Positions 45,601 through 56,764 of a stretch of 64,000 bases of DNA are shown here, in pieces. The notes beneath the pieces were generated by a model. It ran no database searches. It saw nothing but the letters and a program-made list of their open reading frames with translations, and was not told the DNA's origin. Every line of letters begins with the position of its first letter. The first letter of the stretch is position 1. This DNA is from Notospermus geniculatus. Taxonomy: Eukaryota; Nemertea; Pilidiophora; Heteronemertea; Lineidae. The stretch is taken from contig NMRB01000185.1 in NCBI GenBank assembly GCA_002633025.1, positions 180,418 through 244,417 of the forward strand, given 5' to 3'. A program made the position numbers and the translations under genes.

Positions 45601-48600
45601 ATGAGGCGGAGAGGCAGTCTCCTCTTGTACGGTGGGCCGGCCATGTTTTTGGCTTTTATGATACCGCTGATTTTCCTTCTTCCACACGGCACTGGAGACA
45701 AGGCGTCAATGGGTAGGTTTCAGCCGAATAATGATCGCTTCACAAATAATTACCCGTCAAAGGTGAAAACTCGCTGTTGGCAAAGCCCTGGAAACGTCAA
45801 GCGAACGCCAAACCCATTGTTCGATGCCACGAAAAGAGCACCGAACAAACGGACAGACGTTCGCTTTGGCGTTTCGGGGGCTTTGCGAAAACTCTATAAT
45901 GCTATTTCGTAACGGTGTAAAAGTACTGTCCATGTTTTATCTTTGCAGGCTTTTGCATTCTAATTTGCCTCACTCTGCTGATAGCTAGTCTTGAGGATGT
46001 CATAAATACACCAAGGATGCCGATTTTGGGTAAGTGCCATGACATCATGGGTAAGCCAGTGTAGCCTACAGAGTTTTGGCAAGGCCCCGGAAACGCCGAC
46101 GCGAACGGCTGTCCTTTTGTTCGTCTTTTTCGCTCTCTTTGTGGCATCGAACAAACAAGGATAGACGTTCGTGTTGACGTTTCGAAGCGGCGACACGAAT
46201 GCCAATCACATTTATTGTTCGATGCCTCGAAGAGAGCAGCGAACAATAGGATAGACCTTCGCGTCGGCGTTTCGGGGGCTTTTGCGAAAACTGTACTAAA
46301 AGCTAGCCGCACACAAGTGAATAACACTCAGTATGATTCATTGGACATATTGGTGAGGTTAAGAAACCAAACGTTAACGGTAATTACGTCAAAAAGACGT
46401 CACCCCAAGAAGAAATGCAATAGATTCATTCGATGTGACGTCAAAATGATGTCATTAACGTTAGCGTTAGCGTTAACGTATGGTTTCTTAAACTTACTAT
46501 TGTCACCAGATGTTAACCTGTAACGTTACGTTTTTGTCTACCTTTTCAGTGTATTACTATGTGTTTTGTTTCTTTCTGACCGGGATTTCCCTCATCCTAA
46601 CCACGTTCGTTAACGGCATTCTCTCTGGAGTTTGTGCGGCACCACCACATGGCCTGGTTAAGGTGTGTGAATAGGACAAGAACATAAGCCTACCCAGGAG
46701 GAAGTTAGGGAGTTTTCGCAAAGCCCCCGAAACGCCAACGCGAACGCCATCCCGGCCATTGTTCGATGCCCACGAAGGGAGCATCGAACAATATGATACG
46801 TGCGCGTCGGCGTTTCGGGGGCTTTGCAAAAACTAGGGAGTCTTTGCAAAGCCCCCGAAACGCCGACACGAACGCCAACCCCATTGTTCGATGCCACGAA
46901 GGGAGCACCGAACAAAAGGACAGACGTTCGCTTTGCGGGCGTTTCGGGAGCTTCGCGAAAACTCTGTACTCACTATTATCTCCCCCTGGCCAACCTACGA
47001 TCTGAAAATCACAGGATGAATTTTTGGCAACTATTGTTAGTCGCTGCAGATAAGCATAACTCAGTTTGTGCCTCAGCAGCACACCAGGCGATATAGCAGG
47101 CGATCTGCTTGCCAGCGACCACAGATTCATAGACGATGTTTTGGTATTGTTTGATAATAGGCGAGCATCGCTGGCGAGAAGATTCCACGCATCACTGTCC
47201 AGCGCCGCACACCTGCATGGCGTCACAGTAGTAGGGAGCCCTACCTGAAATTTACTGATCTGTTGGTCATCCGATAACGATACAGTAATGATCTTTGACC
47301 GATCAAGCCATCGTATACCGATCCAAGCGATTGGATGTTGATCGGGTGTCGATCAAAGTGATCTGATGACCATTCTACTCATCTATTTGTCATCCCAAAA
47401 TGATCCAGAAGTCATCCAATGAGAATTTTTCTGAGTTAAACTGATCCTGGCAGAAAATTTTCGGAGACGAAGTGATCTGATACCCATCCAGCGATCATGA
47501 AAAAATATTCTAAGTTTTAGTAATCGGTGCATAAAATTTTGGAGTGCAACTGATTGGGAGATCACCAAGCAAGATCCGATGATGATCAAGGTCATTGTTG
47601 TGTACCTACCATGTGACCGCTGTGCATGCTCTGGGGTCAGTTGAAATGGGACAGGCGTACAAACAAGATGTCTGACCCTGTCTCTCTTATTTTATGTGTG
47701 CTGATGCAACTATCAGCTCACAAACATGTTGGCGACTACTCGTGGGTACGGTATCTTGAAAAAGAACAACTGAAGACCCTGAGATGTACCCCCCAGGGTT
47801 TGCATGAGTAATCCACTCCTGCACTCTAGCCTCTGGCCTTATCCAGTAGGCCTAGCCCTAGGTCCATGGGGGGGGNGATGACTGACCATCACAGCTTTTG
47901 GCATTGAGGTTCTTGGCGCACAACGAAGTGGGCAACAGTTGGTCAACAATAGAATGCATGCATGTATATGATGTAGTGCTGAGATATGGTCCCAAGGTCA
48001 TGGGAGGATCGCTTCCGGATCATCAATGGATCACTTCAGTATCATTATCCTCTACTCATCCCAACGTGATCACATGATCGCTTACGGATCGGTACCACAT
48101 TTATCCAGCAGTGATCAGAGGATTTCTAGATCATCATCAAGAATTGATCCTCTGGTGGTGATCTGATGCACGTTATTTGGAACGATCCATCACTGATCGC
48201 AGGGTCGATGACCAGATCATAATCCTGCGATCAGTGATGGATCGTCACATAAAACTGATCACAGGATGATGTATCCAGGGGTCATATCTTTTGCTGATCA
48301 GTGGATCGTTCCAAATAACGCGCATCAGATCATCACCAGAGGATCAATTCTCAATGATGATCGGATCGCAAAAAATTTCGGGTAGGGAGGCTAAGCCGAC
48401 ACATCGTTCATGTGATAGGCCGGGGCTATTTGCACAGCATAAAAGCACCAAATTTGGCCAGATGTAGATTTTGCCATGTATTTTTATTTACGGACGGGAG
48501 CCCCGATGGAACCGCCCTTGAGAGCCGCCATCTTGGATTTCGATATGACCGCCGTCTTGGACACCTTTTCCACATATCTCGAATTCTAAGAGAGATAGAA

Positions 48601-48979
48601 CGGATAATTCCAAGACTAGACCCATATTTTTGGGGTCGCCGAATCGAATGGCGCCATATTGGATTCCAAGCCGATTTTTGCTCGGTGGCGATCGTGCAGA
48701 TCGCTCCCGATATCGCCTGGTGTGTTCCTGACTGAGAAGCGCTGTCGTTGGGGTAGTGTGGGGATGAATACCCTCTCCACAATCTACTTTCAGTTCTTCA
48801 AGTGTGTCGGCAAGATCATGTGCGTCACGGCCGGTTCAACGAAAGTTGATTCCTTCGCCTTGGTTGATGGGGAGAGCTCCTCTTCCCCGAGTTGCACCAA
48901 CGCCCGGGCGACGTGGATCTTCATCGCGACGGTAATCGACAGAATCCTGTGTTTGGTGTTCGTCATCATTATATCCAAG
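36652..48979 (+). CDS. Nicotinic acetylcholine receptor alpha-type subunit
   Basis: Exons 36652-36730, 40365-40525, 42012-42056, 43279-43388, 44130-44316, 45445-45712, 45949-46029, 46550-46662, 48794-48979; about 410 codons, all phases compatible. Exons 3 (45 bp) and 4 (110 bp) have the classic nAChR sizes. The protein has a signal peptide, loop A WRPDIVLYDG, a Cys-loop (CAMDLTYFPRDTQRC, 13 residues between cysteines), loop B GSWTFDG and loop C YPCCREPYPDITY. The vicinal Cys pair marks an alpha subunit that can contact agonist. M1 keeps its proline; M2 begins GDK in place of GEK and has Ile at 9'. M3 runs VYYYVFCFF onward. The M3-M4 loop is very short (about 45 residues). M4 starts WIFIATVIDRILCLVFVIII and then breaks off into integrase sequence. 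Confidence 0.85.
36749..36875. mobile_element. Hairpin MITE AGTTTTCGCAAAGCCCCCGA, copy 1
   Basis: Inverted arms of about 38 bp (AGTTTTCGCAAAGCCCCCGA then AACGCCAACGCGAACG). The centre 'ttgttcg...cgaacaa' forms a second inner hairpin. It lies in receptor intron 1. Relatives: 36970-37104, 45767-45897, 46073-46295, 46709-46966 (two in tandem) and a short remnant near 38351. Confidence 0.85.
36970..37104. mobile_element. Hairpin MITE AGTTTTCGC, copy 2
   Basis: Same family, with inner part in the other orientation, in receptor intron 1. Confidence 0.8.
37127..37307. mobile_element. hAT-like MITE, second copy
   Basis: CAGGGCCGGATCCAGATT ... GATCCGGCCCTG; sister of 22432-22586. One N at 37285. Confidence 0.75.
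37510..37683. mobile_element. MITE AATAGGAGC(A/T)GTCAGC, copy 1
   Basis: Ends AATAGGAGCAGTCAGC and GCTGACAGCTCCTATT. The interior contains 'gcagatggcagcaaag' and 'gtgacacctagtggtc'. A near-identical copy is at 44370-44544, in receptor intron 5. Confidence 0.8.
39213..39589. other. Assembly gap
   Basis: Run of N within receptor intron 1. Confidence 0.95.
40100..40282. mobile_element. TIR element GGCCCGTTTCCACTATAGCG
   Basis: Inverted ends 'gtttccactatagcggattcc' and complement, plus an inner pair 'aaaccgc(a)ccgctcgcc'. It lies about 80 bp before exon 2 of the receptor. Confidence 0.7.
41259..41920. mobile_element. Fold-back transposon, 662 bp, 10-bp duplication
   Basis: About 190-bp inverted arms starting TAGTCTCGCGTCACCAGCC. 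The 10-bp TTTCTACCCG is repeated exactly on both sides (41249-58 and 41921-30). Long arms with a 9-11 bp duplication fit a Mutator-like non-autonomous element. It is in receptor intron 2. It has no transposase frame. Confidence 0.85.
42709..43225. mobile_element. Element with CGGTGTAACATC ends, in intron 3
   Basis: Starts 'cggtgtaacatctgtcaatgttccc' and ends 'gatgttacaccgg', as in 23992-24157 but longer. It stops about 50 bp before receptor exon 4. Confidence 0.55.
43435..44038. mobile_element. Two nested palindromes in receptor intron 4
   Basis: 43435-43580 is a hairpin (ccactaaatgagtaaaaaat ... with complement). 43587-44038 is a larger fold-back whose arms start ACGGTGGCTGGGAAAGGA. Its interior alternates 'tttttatctcgaggccctga' units in both orientations. 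The same phrases (cctcgagataaaa, tcctttcccagccaccg) occur in intron 1 of N3 and N7. Confidence 0.75.
44370..44544. mobile_element. MITE AATAGGAGC(A/T)GTCAGC, copy 2
   Basis: Near-identical to 37510-37683, just after the exon 5 donor. Confidence 0.8.
44770..45330. repeat. Inverted repeats in receptor intron 5
   Basis: 44700-44960 repeats 'ttcgtcattttgacgaac' in both orientations. 45085-45330 is a fold-back (gggcggttatttccgcaaaa with complement). No exon seen. Confidence 0.55.
45767..45897. mobile_element. Hairpin MITE AGTTTTCGC family, copy 3
   Basis: Fills most of the short receptor intron 6; the left end is altered (tcgctgttggcaaagccctg). Confidence 0.7.
46073..46295. mobile_element. Hairpin MITE AGTTTTCGC family, copies 4 and 5, nested
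   Basis: Between receptor exons 7 and 8. Two centres ('ttgttcg') show that one copy sits inside another. A further hairpin of a related type (ggtttctta...) spans 46355-46495. Confidence 0.65.
46709..46966. mobile_element. Tandem pair of AGTTTTCGC hairpin MITEs
   Basis: Two complete copies back to back (46709-46834 and 46840-46966) right after receptor exon 8. Confidence 0.8.
47250..48380. repeat. GATC-rich region with large palindrome (receptor intron 8)
   Basis: GATC occurs very often. 48095-48370 is a fold-back centred near 48225 (gatcctctggtggtgatctg on one arm, complement on the other). One N lies at 47877. No exon recognised. Confidence 0.6.
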
Positions 48980-51900
48980 CGGACTGTCGAGTATAGGATG
49001 CAGGAATATGGCCTGTCAGTACGTTCTCAGTACACTGAAATAGAAGACCACATCCTAGATTCAAAGGTTCTTTCAGTAGTTTCTCTCTTCCCTAATGCTG
49101 GTAAGTCTCATAAATTTTCGATGTCAACAAACTGCATATGGTCTTTTCTTATTGACAACTGGCAAGACTTTATTCCTAGGACTTGTACAGGGTGAGTCAA
49201 AAAAAATGTCACTCCAAATTTCTTGGCCTGTCACACCAAAACTATGAAAGGTACAAAAACATCAATGATACCATCGTTTTCCTATGGGCAATGACTAAGT
49301 CTAGTGCAAGAATCAGCCATGTGTGGCGAAGCATATGGTCGGCAGAGCTCATTGTTCCACGAGGACCATAAATGCAAGTTACACAATGTGGGATTTTCCG
49401 AAAGTACAGAAATGACTAAAAAAAGATTGCAATTCCATGGCAAAATTTTAACTTTTATTTTGAATGCTACATTTTTCATCACTTAAATCAATTTCAGTTA
49501 GCTCTCCCCGCACGCCCCTCCACCTGTCCTCCGTTTAAAGTCAATGCATCTCTGTGCTCTTTCCCTCATCTCCAAAAATTGCTGTCTGGACAGCTGTGAA
49601 CTGTGGTCTTTCCATGTTCAGGATTGCTTCCAACATCAAAATGTGCCTTGCAAAGGCCTGCAGGGGTAAACAACAGTTATGCAATGGAATATTAAGGGTA
49701 AAAGCCCACTGACTGGAAACTTCATTTCTTTGACATTGTGCAAATTGCATTTATGGTCCTCGTGGAACAATGACCTCTGCCGACCATATGCTTCGCCACA
49801 CATGGCTGATTCTTGCACTAGACTTTGTCATTGCCCATAGGAAAGCAATGGTATCATTGATGTTTTTGTACCTTTCATAGTTTTGGTGTGACAGGCCTAG
49901 AAATTTGGAGTGACATTTTTTTTGACTCACCCTGTAGTACCGGCAGGTGGAAGTGAGTGGACGTTTCCTGACTGATGAGCTCTACTTCGTGTGCATTTTA
50001 TGCATTCATAGGCACTGACTGACTGACGGTGTGCATGAGGGTTATGCCACTTTGAACTCAAATTTGAATTTGAGAAGCACGACAATTTCGGTGTCTTTTT
50101 CCAGGCTTCAAGACAATTGAAGGTGACCTGCGAAGACAGGGAATCCGTGTACAGCAGCACAGACTTCGTACTTCAATTTGGAGAGTTGATCCCAATGGGT
50201 GCAATATTAGAAGAATTCGTAATATAAGACGTCGGAAGTACAGGGTGAAGTCCCCTCTGTCATTGTGGCACATTGATGGTCATCATAAATTGATACGGTA
50301 ATTCATTCACATTTTATTACATAGCAAGATTAAGAATGATGCTTAGTCTCACTATCATTGAATGCTAATTCAAATTCAATGCTTGCTCTTGAGTTGCTCC
50401 TAATTTCCAACACCTTTTTTGAAGCTAGATAGANNNNNNNNNNNNNNNNNNNNNNNNNNNNNNNNNNNNNNNNNNNNNNNNNNNNNNNNNNNNNNNNNNN
50501 NNNNNNNNNNNNNNNNNNNNNNNNNNNNNNNNNNNNNNNNNNNNNNNNNNNNNNNNNNNNNNNNNNNNNNNNNNNNNNNNNNNNNNNNNNNNNNNNNNNN
50601 NNNNNNNNNNNNNNNTAATCTGGTCAGTGAAGTGAAGCCAAGTTCCTTTTATTTTTTTATCATAAGTGCACAGGTCTTAAAATGTCCTTTTTTACTTTCA
50701 GGTGGAAATTCGTAATACATGGTGGCATAGATGGATTTAGTCGCGTTATTGTGTACTTGAAGTGTAGCACCAACAACATGTCTTCTACTGTCCTGGAATT
50801 ATTTCAGGAAGCAGTGATTCAGTGGGGGCTGCCATCAAGAGTACGTGCTGACAAAGGGGTAGAAAACAGAGATGTTGCAATGTGGATGTTGTCTCATCCA
50901 CTGCGAGGACCTAACCGTGGATCATTTATCACTGGTCGAAGTGTGCATAACTCTCGTATTGAGAGACTGTGGCGTGATGTTTTCAATACGGTTGTGTCAA
51001 CCTTCTATCACCTTTTCTATCACTTGGAAGAAGAAGAAATTCTCAATTGTGATTCAGCAATAGATTTGTTTTGCCTCCACCATATCTACTTCCCACGGAT
51101 AAATGCTGCATTAGGTAGATTTGTCGAGGCGTGGAACTGTCATAAACTAAGAACAGAGAGAAATATGACACCAAGGCAGTTGTTCGTCATGGGTCTCTCT
51201 CTGCTGAATGGAAATGACAATATTGCTGTGGAGTACTTTGAACAGTTGAATCAGGTAGTCCATCAAGTCCTGTCCAGTGTTCATCTAATCATTCTTTATT
51301 TCATCCAAGGCAAAATATTTTGCCTGTAATATCACATGTCACATATGAAATGCCATGGCATTTGTAAAAAAGCTGTAAAGGTTGTGGCCTTATAAGATGT
51401 GTTCCAGTTTTTTTTGGGGGGGGGGGACCTGATATATGAAAAGTAAGTCTGACGACAGTGCCTATCCAATGAATCAGGGGTTATATTCACGAAGCATTCA
51501 CAACTTCGAGTGCACGCAAGTCTGTTGTTTGGCTGCACATGCCCTACTGTTCACCGACTGCATTACAATAGATTTGCATGCACGCAGTTGCAAATGCTTC
51601 AGGAATATGGCCCCTGTTTTGTGAGTAAAAATTGATGTCTGAACAACAACTGCACTGTTGCAAGATGTTCTACGCTACACAAAAGAAAACAGTAATATGT
51701 TTTTAAAGAAAGATAAAATTTATTAATGTATCAAACTTTAATGTTTAATCCAGCAAAAGAATTACTATGAAATGATCAAACTGGTGTGAAGGCTACTACT
51801 AGCAAAGACTACTGAAACACTGGCAGTCCACTTCTCTCATCATTCAAAATAGGGAGCCCAAAGGTATCCTGCATGGGATAAGCATCGAACAAAAGACTGA

Positions 51901-54800
51901 CAGGGTGTCTACAGCCTTATTTTCATCTTTTTCCCATAACCAATGATGTCTGTTAAGTTGGTATAGGTATTTACTTGAATGCAGGCTGGCTGGCCCAAAT
52001 AACCTACACAAGCATCCGTAGAAAAAACACTGATCACATTTTTCTGAAATGGTCTTGAAGTCAAAATTAAGACCTTTTAAGGCCGCCTTACAAAAATTCT
52101 CAAATTTAAGACTTGTGGACACCCTGAATGAAAAGATAAACATAAACAAATTCAACAATTTTCAAATGCATAAAATAAAATCTGTACTGAACTATATATA
52201 TATATATATATATGACTCCTGTACTGGATACAATACAATACAAAGTCGTCAACGCAAGTATCAATCATCAATTATTGCAGTCGAAGTTAATGAAATGGTC
52301 CATGTGCTCACCCGGTTGGACACAATAGTCTAATGACAGAGGGAGGTACATATCAGTTATGAGCAATCTCGGTCAAGTCATTCCCAGGTAGGACTTTGAT
52401 GATTTTTGGGTTATGCCACCTGGCGGCCATATTGGATGTCTGATCGGGCCGGAACTTCACGTGCACATAAAGGTCATCTGCAGGGGACCACATAGCACAT
52501 TGGAGCGCTTTGGGTCAAGTCGTTCCTGAGTTACAGCACTTTGATGATTTTTGGGTTACGCCACCTGGTGGCCATGTTTGAAGTCAAATCAGGCCGAAAT
52601 TTGACATGCATGTAAAGGTCATCTAGATGGAGGTAAATATCAAATTTGAGCACTCTGCGTCAAGCCGTTCCTGAGTAATAGCACTTACTTGATTTTCAGG
52701 TTACGCCACCTGGCGGCCATATTGGATGTCCAATCGGGCCGAAACTTGGTATTTTTTAAGGTACCCCTCCAATGCATGTTTATGCAAGATATGAAGTTGC
52801 TCGGTGAAATAATGACAAACTGTGGCAGGTTCGTCACTTTTGTCGAACTTTGACCTCTGTGACCTTGAAAAGTAGGTCAAATCAAAAACCCGTTATATAT
52901 GTTATGTATCCTTATTAGCTACACCTATGATAAAAATTTGGAGATGATCTAGTCATTAGTTCAGGAGTTATTGCACTTTTTGTGTTTTTGGTTTTGGCCA
53001 CCTGGTGGCCAAGCCAACAAACAAATCGGACCGAAACTTGGTGTCATGGGTCATCTGACCTAGGGCTATGTATGTACCAAGTTTCAGATCAATAGCCCCA
53101 GCGGTTACGAAACGTGCCCTGCTAACGGAACACGACGACGACAGACGCTGCACCATCGTAATAGCTCACCCCGGTGAGCTAAAAATGATAAGATTTTAGA
53201 AAGTAAATGTTTCTCCTAATAGCTATGATTATGATTACACATAAGTACCACTACAATGTACTACGACTGACATGATATGAATACTATCAAAAATAGTTTG
53301 TCTATTATTGATACAAGTAAAAGACTTCAGTAGTACAGCCAGAGGTATTCAAGGTACCTTTTATGAGACAGATATGAGCAATTTTTAAAAAACTTCAAAT
53401 GCATGAAGACAGTGCTATGAGCCCTGTGCTGAATACAATACAAAGTAGTAGAATGTATCAATCATCAGTGATTGCAGTCGAAGTTAAAATGATAAGATTT
53501 TACAAAATAAATGTTTCTTCTAATTACGATTAAACAGAATTACAATGTACAGTCCCATTAAAAAGAAAAAAGACAGCTAATATCTCAGCTAATATCGAAG
53601 GTTTATCAATTCACCTCAACATGTATTATGTTATGCCCTAGAATGTTGTTAAAAGGATCACATATGAAATTGAGAGTTTGTGACAAAATATCACTAAAAT
53701 ATCATGAAAATGTCAGTCTAAAAAAAATCATTTTTCAAAATTCGGAATTTTGAATTTAAAATCAGTGTGATATCATTCACCAGGCGATCCTATGAATTCC
53801 TGTGAAGAAACTTTTTAAAAATCATTTATCATTTTCGTGATATAGAATATCATCGGTTTGTATGAATTTGATATTTTGCAAAATTGGATAGTTTCCATAT
53901 TTTTCCCTCGTCAACAGTCACTCATCATGATAACACAATAGTTCATGCGGTTATTTCATCATTTTTACTTCAATACACAGAGAATTTAACGAAAATCTTA
54001 AAATGCCGCAAAAATATAGCATGTTTTTCTGATTATAAAACAAAGATATTTTTCGAAACTTTTTCTGCAGAATTTCTTGGAAATCATCAGGCCATAATAT
54101 CAAGGTAAATTTTGAAATGAAAATTGGGGATTCTAAAAATTGTATTTTTTCTTTTCGGAAATTCTAATACCCCACGGTAATATTTTCATGATAATTTGCC
54201 ATAAATTCTAAATTTGGTATGTCATAATTTTTAAAGCAACATATTTTTGTGTATAAAAATGACAATATACCCATCTCGGCATAGGAAACATCACTGCCTT
54301 TGTACTTTTTAACAAGACTGTACTACGATTGACATATGAATACTATCAAAAATAGTTTGTCTATCACTGATACAAGTAAAAGACTAGTACAACCAGGTGA
54401 GGTATTCAAGGTACCTGTTATGAGACAGGTATATGAGTAACTTAAAAAATCAAATGCATTAAGTTCAGGCCTTTCCCTTTAATATTAAGGCGCGCTAAAA
54501 AGACAGCTTTTTCATTGAAGGCCCAGTACCGGTAGTTAATTTTAAAACCAGCTCAAGTATAAGTGGTTTTCTTTGCAGGATGAAATCCTTCACTTTGGAC
54601 TTGACCCAGATGCCCCAATCCCAGCTGAAGGTTGTATCACCAATGATGTCATCGTGCCAGGAATAGAGTTACCTATTGGAGACGAATCTGTCCAAAGAAT
54701 ACGGGAACAGTTTAATCCAAATGATATCGGTGATGAATGGGGGATTGCCACTTACAGGGAAATGAGACTGCATGTTATGGCACTCTTGCCTTCGTCCTGA
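48980..54800 (+). CDS. Integrase (rve/DDE) transposase-like gene, fused to receptor frame
   Basis: Exons (48980)-49100, 50105-50297, 50702-51254, 54579-54800; 362 residues from the fusion point. It starts [15 protein letters not shown], the recognition end of a helix-turn-helix, then [32 protein letters not shown] (first Asp), [18 protein letters not shown] (second Asp), [20 protein letters not shown] (Glu) and a C-terminal part ending LLPSS. This is the eukaryotic integrase-core family common in fish, cnidarian and lancelet genomes, usually as large multi-copy sets. All three catalytic residues are present and no stop is seen. The usual N-terminus ahead of the helix-turn-helix is missing; receptor sequence stands there instead. 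A gap lies in intron 2 at 50434-50615. Confidence 0.85.
49188..49934. mobile_element. Mariner-type TIR element, 747 bp, TA duplication
   Basis: Ends CAGGGTGAGTCAAAAAAAA, arms of about 185 bp, TA on each side (49186-87, 49935-36). CAGGGTG ends with a TA target fit Tc1/mariner. It lies in the intron between the fused exon and the first full integrase exon. No complete transposase was recognised. Confidence 0.8.
50434..50615. other. Assembly gap
   Basis: Run of N inside the intron between integrase exons. Confidence 0.95.
51255..54578. other. Last integrase intron, repeats only
   Basis: 3.3 kb without an exon. It has a (ta)n run at 52195-52213. 52350-53185 holds three or four copies of about 150 bp ('gccacctggcggccatattgga', 'aggtcatct') and ends at the AGCTCACCCCGGTGAGCT terminus; the same family is at 30253. 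'agtctttta...tcaaaaatag' type repeats are at 53270-53340 and 54330-54400. Confidence 0.55.
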
Positions 54801-56764
54801 ACTGTTCATGTGCAGTGTGCCATGTCTGCTACCTTCATGAATTCAGGCAAAATCATTCACCTCCCTTGAAAAAATGTTGGAGGCGAAGGAAAGATCAAAC
54901 TTCCCAAACATTTCCTCTTGAGAGAGTTGGGCTCCTCCCATCAGTGGATGTTGGGCAATGGGCAGGATCAAAACATTGAGGCAGGTCGATGAGTTGCAGA
55001 GCATGCTGTCACTTGGCCTAAATACAGCAGTTATCTGTGGCGAAAATCCTGTCACTGGCTCGTGCTGCAGTCCAGTGATGAAGCGAAGGATATCTGTCAG
55101 ATTGACTGAGAACTCCTGATGAAGCCTGTTTCTCCTTCCAGCTGAAAATTGAGAATTTGCAGAAATGTACAATATCTGGCAAAACCGTTATATAAATGTG
55201 GCACAAATACCAAGCATTAGCAAAGACTGTTGAGCACAATATACATGTATGTTAAGATTTTAGGTGCACTTCTGTAAATATCTGGAGATGTTCACAGGTA
55301 GACAAACATACTTCATACTGTTTAATTTTAGCAATACCGGTACATGGTGTAAATGATGTATTTCAAACAAATGACTATGATACAATGTACGTGACAGGCC
55401 CAAATTACCTTGCACTTCACGAAGGTATGCCACAAATGTTTTAAACGTTCCAACTTCTCGCATGTGGACATTGGAACCAATGGCATCTGAGTGGATGACT
55501 TTAATCAAAAACTCAGAAGCCTCGCTGTTGTCAATGGTGCCGGTTCTTTATATTCCAAAAAACACCAACTCGACGGCCTTGCTTTGAAGAGCTTAAATGA
55601 AACACATCAGATGACAATGAAAAACAACATCCACCTGATAGAGATGAAAATATTACTTTGTCGGCACACATTTTACATAATATGGTATGCGGCATACTAC
55701 TGGATAAGAAGTGTATTGTTGCAAAAGGGTTAATGCATCATGGATTGAAATAAACATCCTTAGATCTTAGTTAGTAGCACTGTAATGAAAGCAACTGTCT
55801 TGAATTTGAGAATGTGTAACTATCACTGACATGTAACAGAGGTTATCATGATGATTGCTCGAATGCATGTAGGCATGTGCTGATTCATGATAGTTGTAGT
55901 TAGTCATATACAATCATATACAATGTACATGTACCTGTGTCAGCCCAAAGTGTGACAGGCCTTCAATGAAGTGCTCCACCTCTTTTTCTGTCTCTCCCTT
56001 CTTGATTTCTTCCAGCACTTCTGCTGAAAGCACAGCAGGAGGTGGGCCCCCCTGTAGAAGACAATATCCTGAAAGAGAAAATGAATTTATTCAGCGATTG
56101 ATGCAGCTGAAATGAATGCAGTCCATCAAAAACTCAAAAATCAGACAATAGGCCTATTTGATTTTTTTCTGAAAGAGTCTACCTCATCATGTTTCATGCA
56201 CATGCACAATACTTTGCTGTAAAATGACAGGAGCTGTAAACCATAGGCGCTACTCACCAGCAACAACTCCGAAGAAGACATATTTGTCCATTTTCAAACC
56301 GACATCCTCAGCCTTCGCCTGCTGAATCTGCCTGGTGCCCAGTTGTGGGATACAGCATCTCTCCACCAATCGCTTCCACAGTATGGACAAAAACTCCCTC
56401 CTTGGGCCCCCCTGGTCTTCGACATCTTCTCCTATAAAGTGTACCTTTAGTGGTATTCTCACATTTGAGATGTGAGGCAGCTCCTCTTCCGCAGAGAGCA
56501 TTATATCATACCGCGACACGTAAATATCGTTCACATCGCCTTCCATGTTTGCTTCTCTATTGTCATCGATGTCGAGGCGTCTCCCCGACATAAAGTGATC
56601 TCTGAATTCTCTGAGGATTTCGATGTCCGTTTTGTTTTCCATATCTCTGAAAGTTGACAACAGTGATGCTATGATTCTACCAGTTTATAAATGTGATACG
56701 GAGAACCATCAGACATCATTTAAAAAGGTCCATGGACCAAGTGTTTTTGAAGGAAGAAGTTTTA

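Noticed and set aside
47050-47248. Possible receptor exon in the M3-M4 loop (frame reading PGDIAGDLLASDHRFIDD)
   Set aside because: No AG acceptor gives this frame from the phase-0 donor of exon 8; the frames that do fit stop after about 35 codons. Direct joining to 48794 works.
49541-49750. Minus-strand frame inside the mariner-type element as a transposase
   Set aside because: Only about 70 codons, no DDE motif recognised; the element is taken as non-autonomous.
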